The notes under the pieces: model-generated
Databases searched by the model: none
Seen by the model: only the letters and a program-made list of their open reading frames with translations
What the model was told of the DNA's origin: nothing
Made by a program: the position numbers and the translations under genes
Source of the DNA: Nocardia aurantia
Lineage (GTDB): Bacteria; Actinomycetota; Actinomycetes; Mycobacteriales; Mycobacteriaceae
DNA: 64,000 nt
Direction of reading: 5' to 3'
Assembly: GCF_009604425.1 (NCBI RefSeq)
Contig: NZ_WEGI01000015.1
Location: 124,001 to 188,000, forward strand
Shown: positions 60,424 through 64,000 of the stretch, piece after piece
Layout of the letters: the number at the start of each line of letters is the position of its first letter
Position numbering within the stretch: position 1 is the stretch's first letter

Positions 60424-60972
60424 GTGTCGAACGAGGATGTGACCGCGGCGGCGCGTGCCGTCGTGCGCCGGGTGGGTATCACCGCGCTGACCCTGGCCGC
60501 GGTCGCGAAGGAGGCCGGGATCAGCCGGGCTACCATGTATCGGCGCTTCGCGTCCCGGGACACCCTCATCGCGGCCGTGATCGGCGCGGAACTCGACGCG
60601 CTGGAGAAACTGGTGCTGGCCCGGCTGCGCTTCGCCGATCAGCCGCGCGAGACCACCCACATGCTCGTCCGGGAGGTTCTCGACTACCTGACCAATCATG
60701 CCGCGCTGCAAGCCGCTATCCACATCGACGGCTCGGCGCTGCTGCCCTGGCTGATCAAACGGGACGGCAGGCCGACCCTGGTCGACATCGTCACCGACCG
60801 CGCCCTCGCCCATATCGAGGGGTCCGAACTCGCCGCGCACCTGAGGCCGAATCCCGGTGCGGCCGTGGAGTTCATGGTCGGCGCGGTCTACACGCAGCTG
60901 GTCTCACCCAGCCGGTATCTCACCCATGCGAACATCGCGACGCTCGTGACCGACGCCGTCGTCGCGCCCTGA
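60424..60972 (+). CDS. TetR-family regulator
   Basis: This 182-residue regulator has the helix-turn-helix LAAVAKEAGISRATMYRRFA, then SRDTLIAAVIGAEL. GTG 60424 is preferred because the in-frame ATGs at 60376 and 60379 fall inside the operator. It probably represses the divergent carotenoid oxygenase and itself; the inducer may be a carotenoid or a cleavage product. Confidence 0.9.
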   Translation: MSNEDVTAAARAVVRRVGITALTLAAVAKEAGISRATMYRRFASRDTLIAAVIGAELDALEKLVLARLRFADQPRETTHMLVREVLDYLTNHAALQAAIHIDGSALLPWLIKRDGRPTLVDIVTDRALAHIEGSELAAHLRPNPGAAVEFMVGAVYTQLVSPSRYLTHANIATLVTDAVVAP

Positions 60973-61024
60973 CCCGTACCGCACAAGGCGAGGGCGGCCC
61001 TCGATTTCACGGGGACGTGACCGC

Positions 61025-64000
<2,976 letters not shown>

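Overview
The window is a very GC-rich (roughly 70%), gene-dense piece of an actinomycete chromosome. The gene content points to the Mycobacteriales, most likely Nocardia: a DesA3-type membrane desaturase, a PatA-like acyltransferase, a UsfY-like membrane protein, F420/LLM oxidoreductase genes, GTG starts and many GTGA/ATGA stop-start overlaps, and an actinobacterial argB-D-F-R gene order. The genus is inferred; the order-level placement is firmer. No rRNA, tRNA, insertion sequence, prophage or CRISPR array was seen.

Layout. 1-5350: a NarL-type two-component pair, an alcohol/quinone dehydrogenase, a Tat-exported GH76-like glycosidase and a LysR regulator. 5550-11066: a co-directional cluster of a secreted Ig-like protein, a small helical protein with a G/N/V-rich tail, a STAND NTPase with 12 perfectly phased 40-residue TPR units, and an ECF sigma factor fused to its own zinc anti-sigma domain, membrane helix and Pro-rich exterior tail. 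The tail of the small protein and the head of the STAND protein carry the same short motif. This is the layout of effector/NLR pairs that signal by amyloid templating, and it is my main candidate for an undescribed system. 11239-15761: a second two-component pair, a small membrane protein, a nickel/cobalt permease under a cobalamin riboswitch, and an SDR.

15972-27369: a small secreted aromatic/His-rich protein, a membrane adenylate cyclase overlapping a Crp/Fnr gene, a serine hydrolase, mscL, a phosphatase, YafY-, GntR- and SCO6745-type genes, a second small protein of the STAND-partner type (24326-24727), and a stress block (UsfY-like and CsbD genes) with divergent sigma-B-like promoters. 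27451-33072: an operon of a haem peroxidase with cyclooxygenase-type active-site residues, a catalase-related protein and a LuxR-LAL regulator, a probable oxylipin pathway. 33449-42486: a CYTH-like protein, a nucleotidyltransferase, an SMP-30/strictosidine-synthase-like protein, an F420-type oxidoreductase/hydrolase/HxlR operon, two small conserved proteins, an S53 peptidase, a MauE-thioredoxin fusion and a BP74-like protein.

42541-60972: mostly regulator-target pairs with visible operators (TetR/SDR, ArsR/MFS, HspR-like/Hsp20, TetR/desaturase, TetR/carotenoid oxygenase), plus a BBE oxidoreductase, a KDPG aldolase with a PLP D-amino-acid lyase, a structured leader before a MerR gene, a PAS-ANTAR gene broken by a one-base deletion, and a cold-shock gene with a clear terminator. 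61025-64000: the arginine operon argB(partial)-argD-argF-argR on the minus strand, every junction a 4-base overlap.
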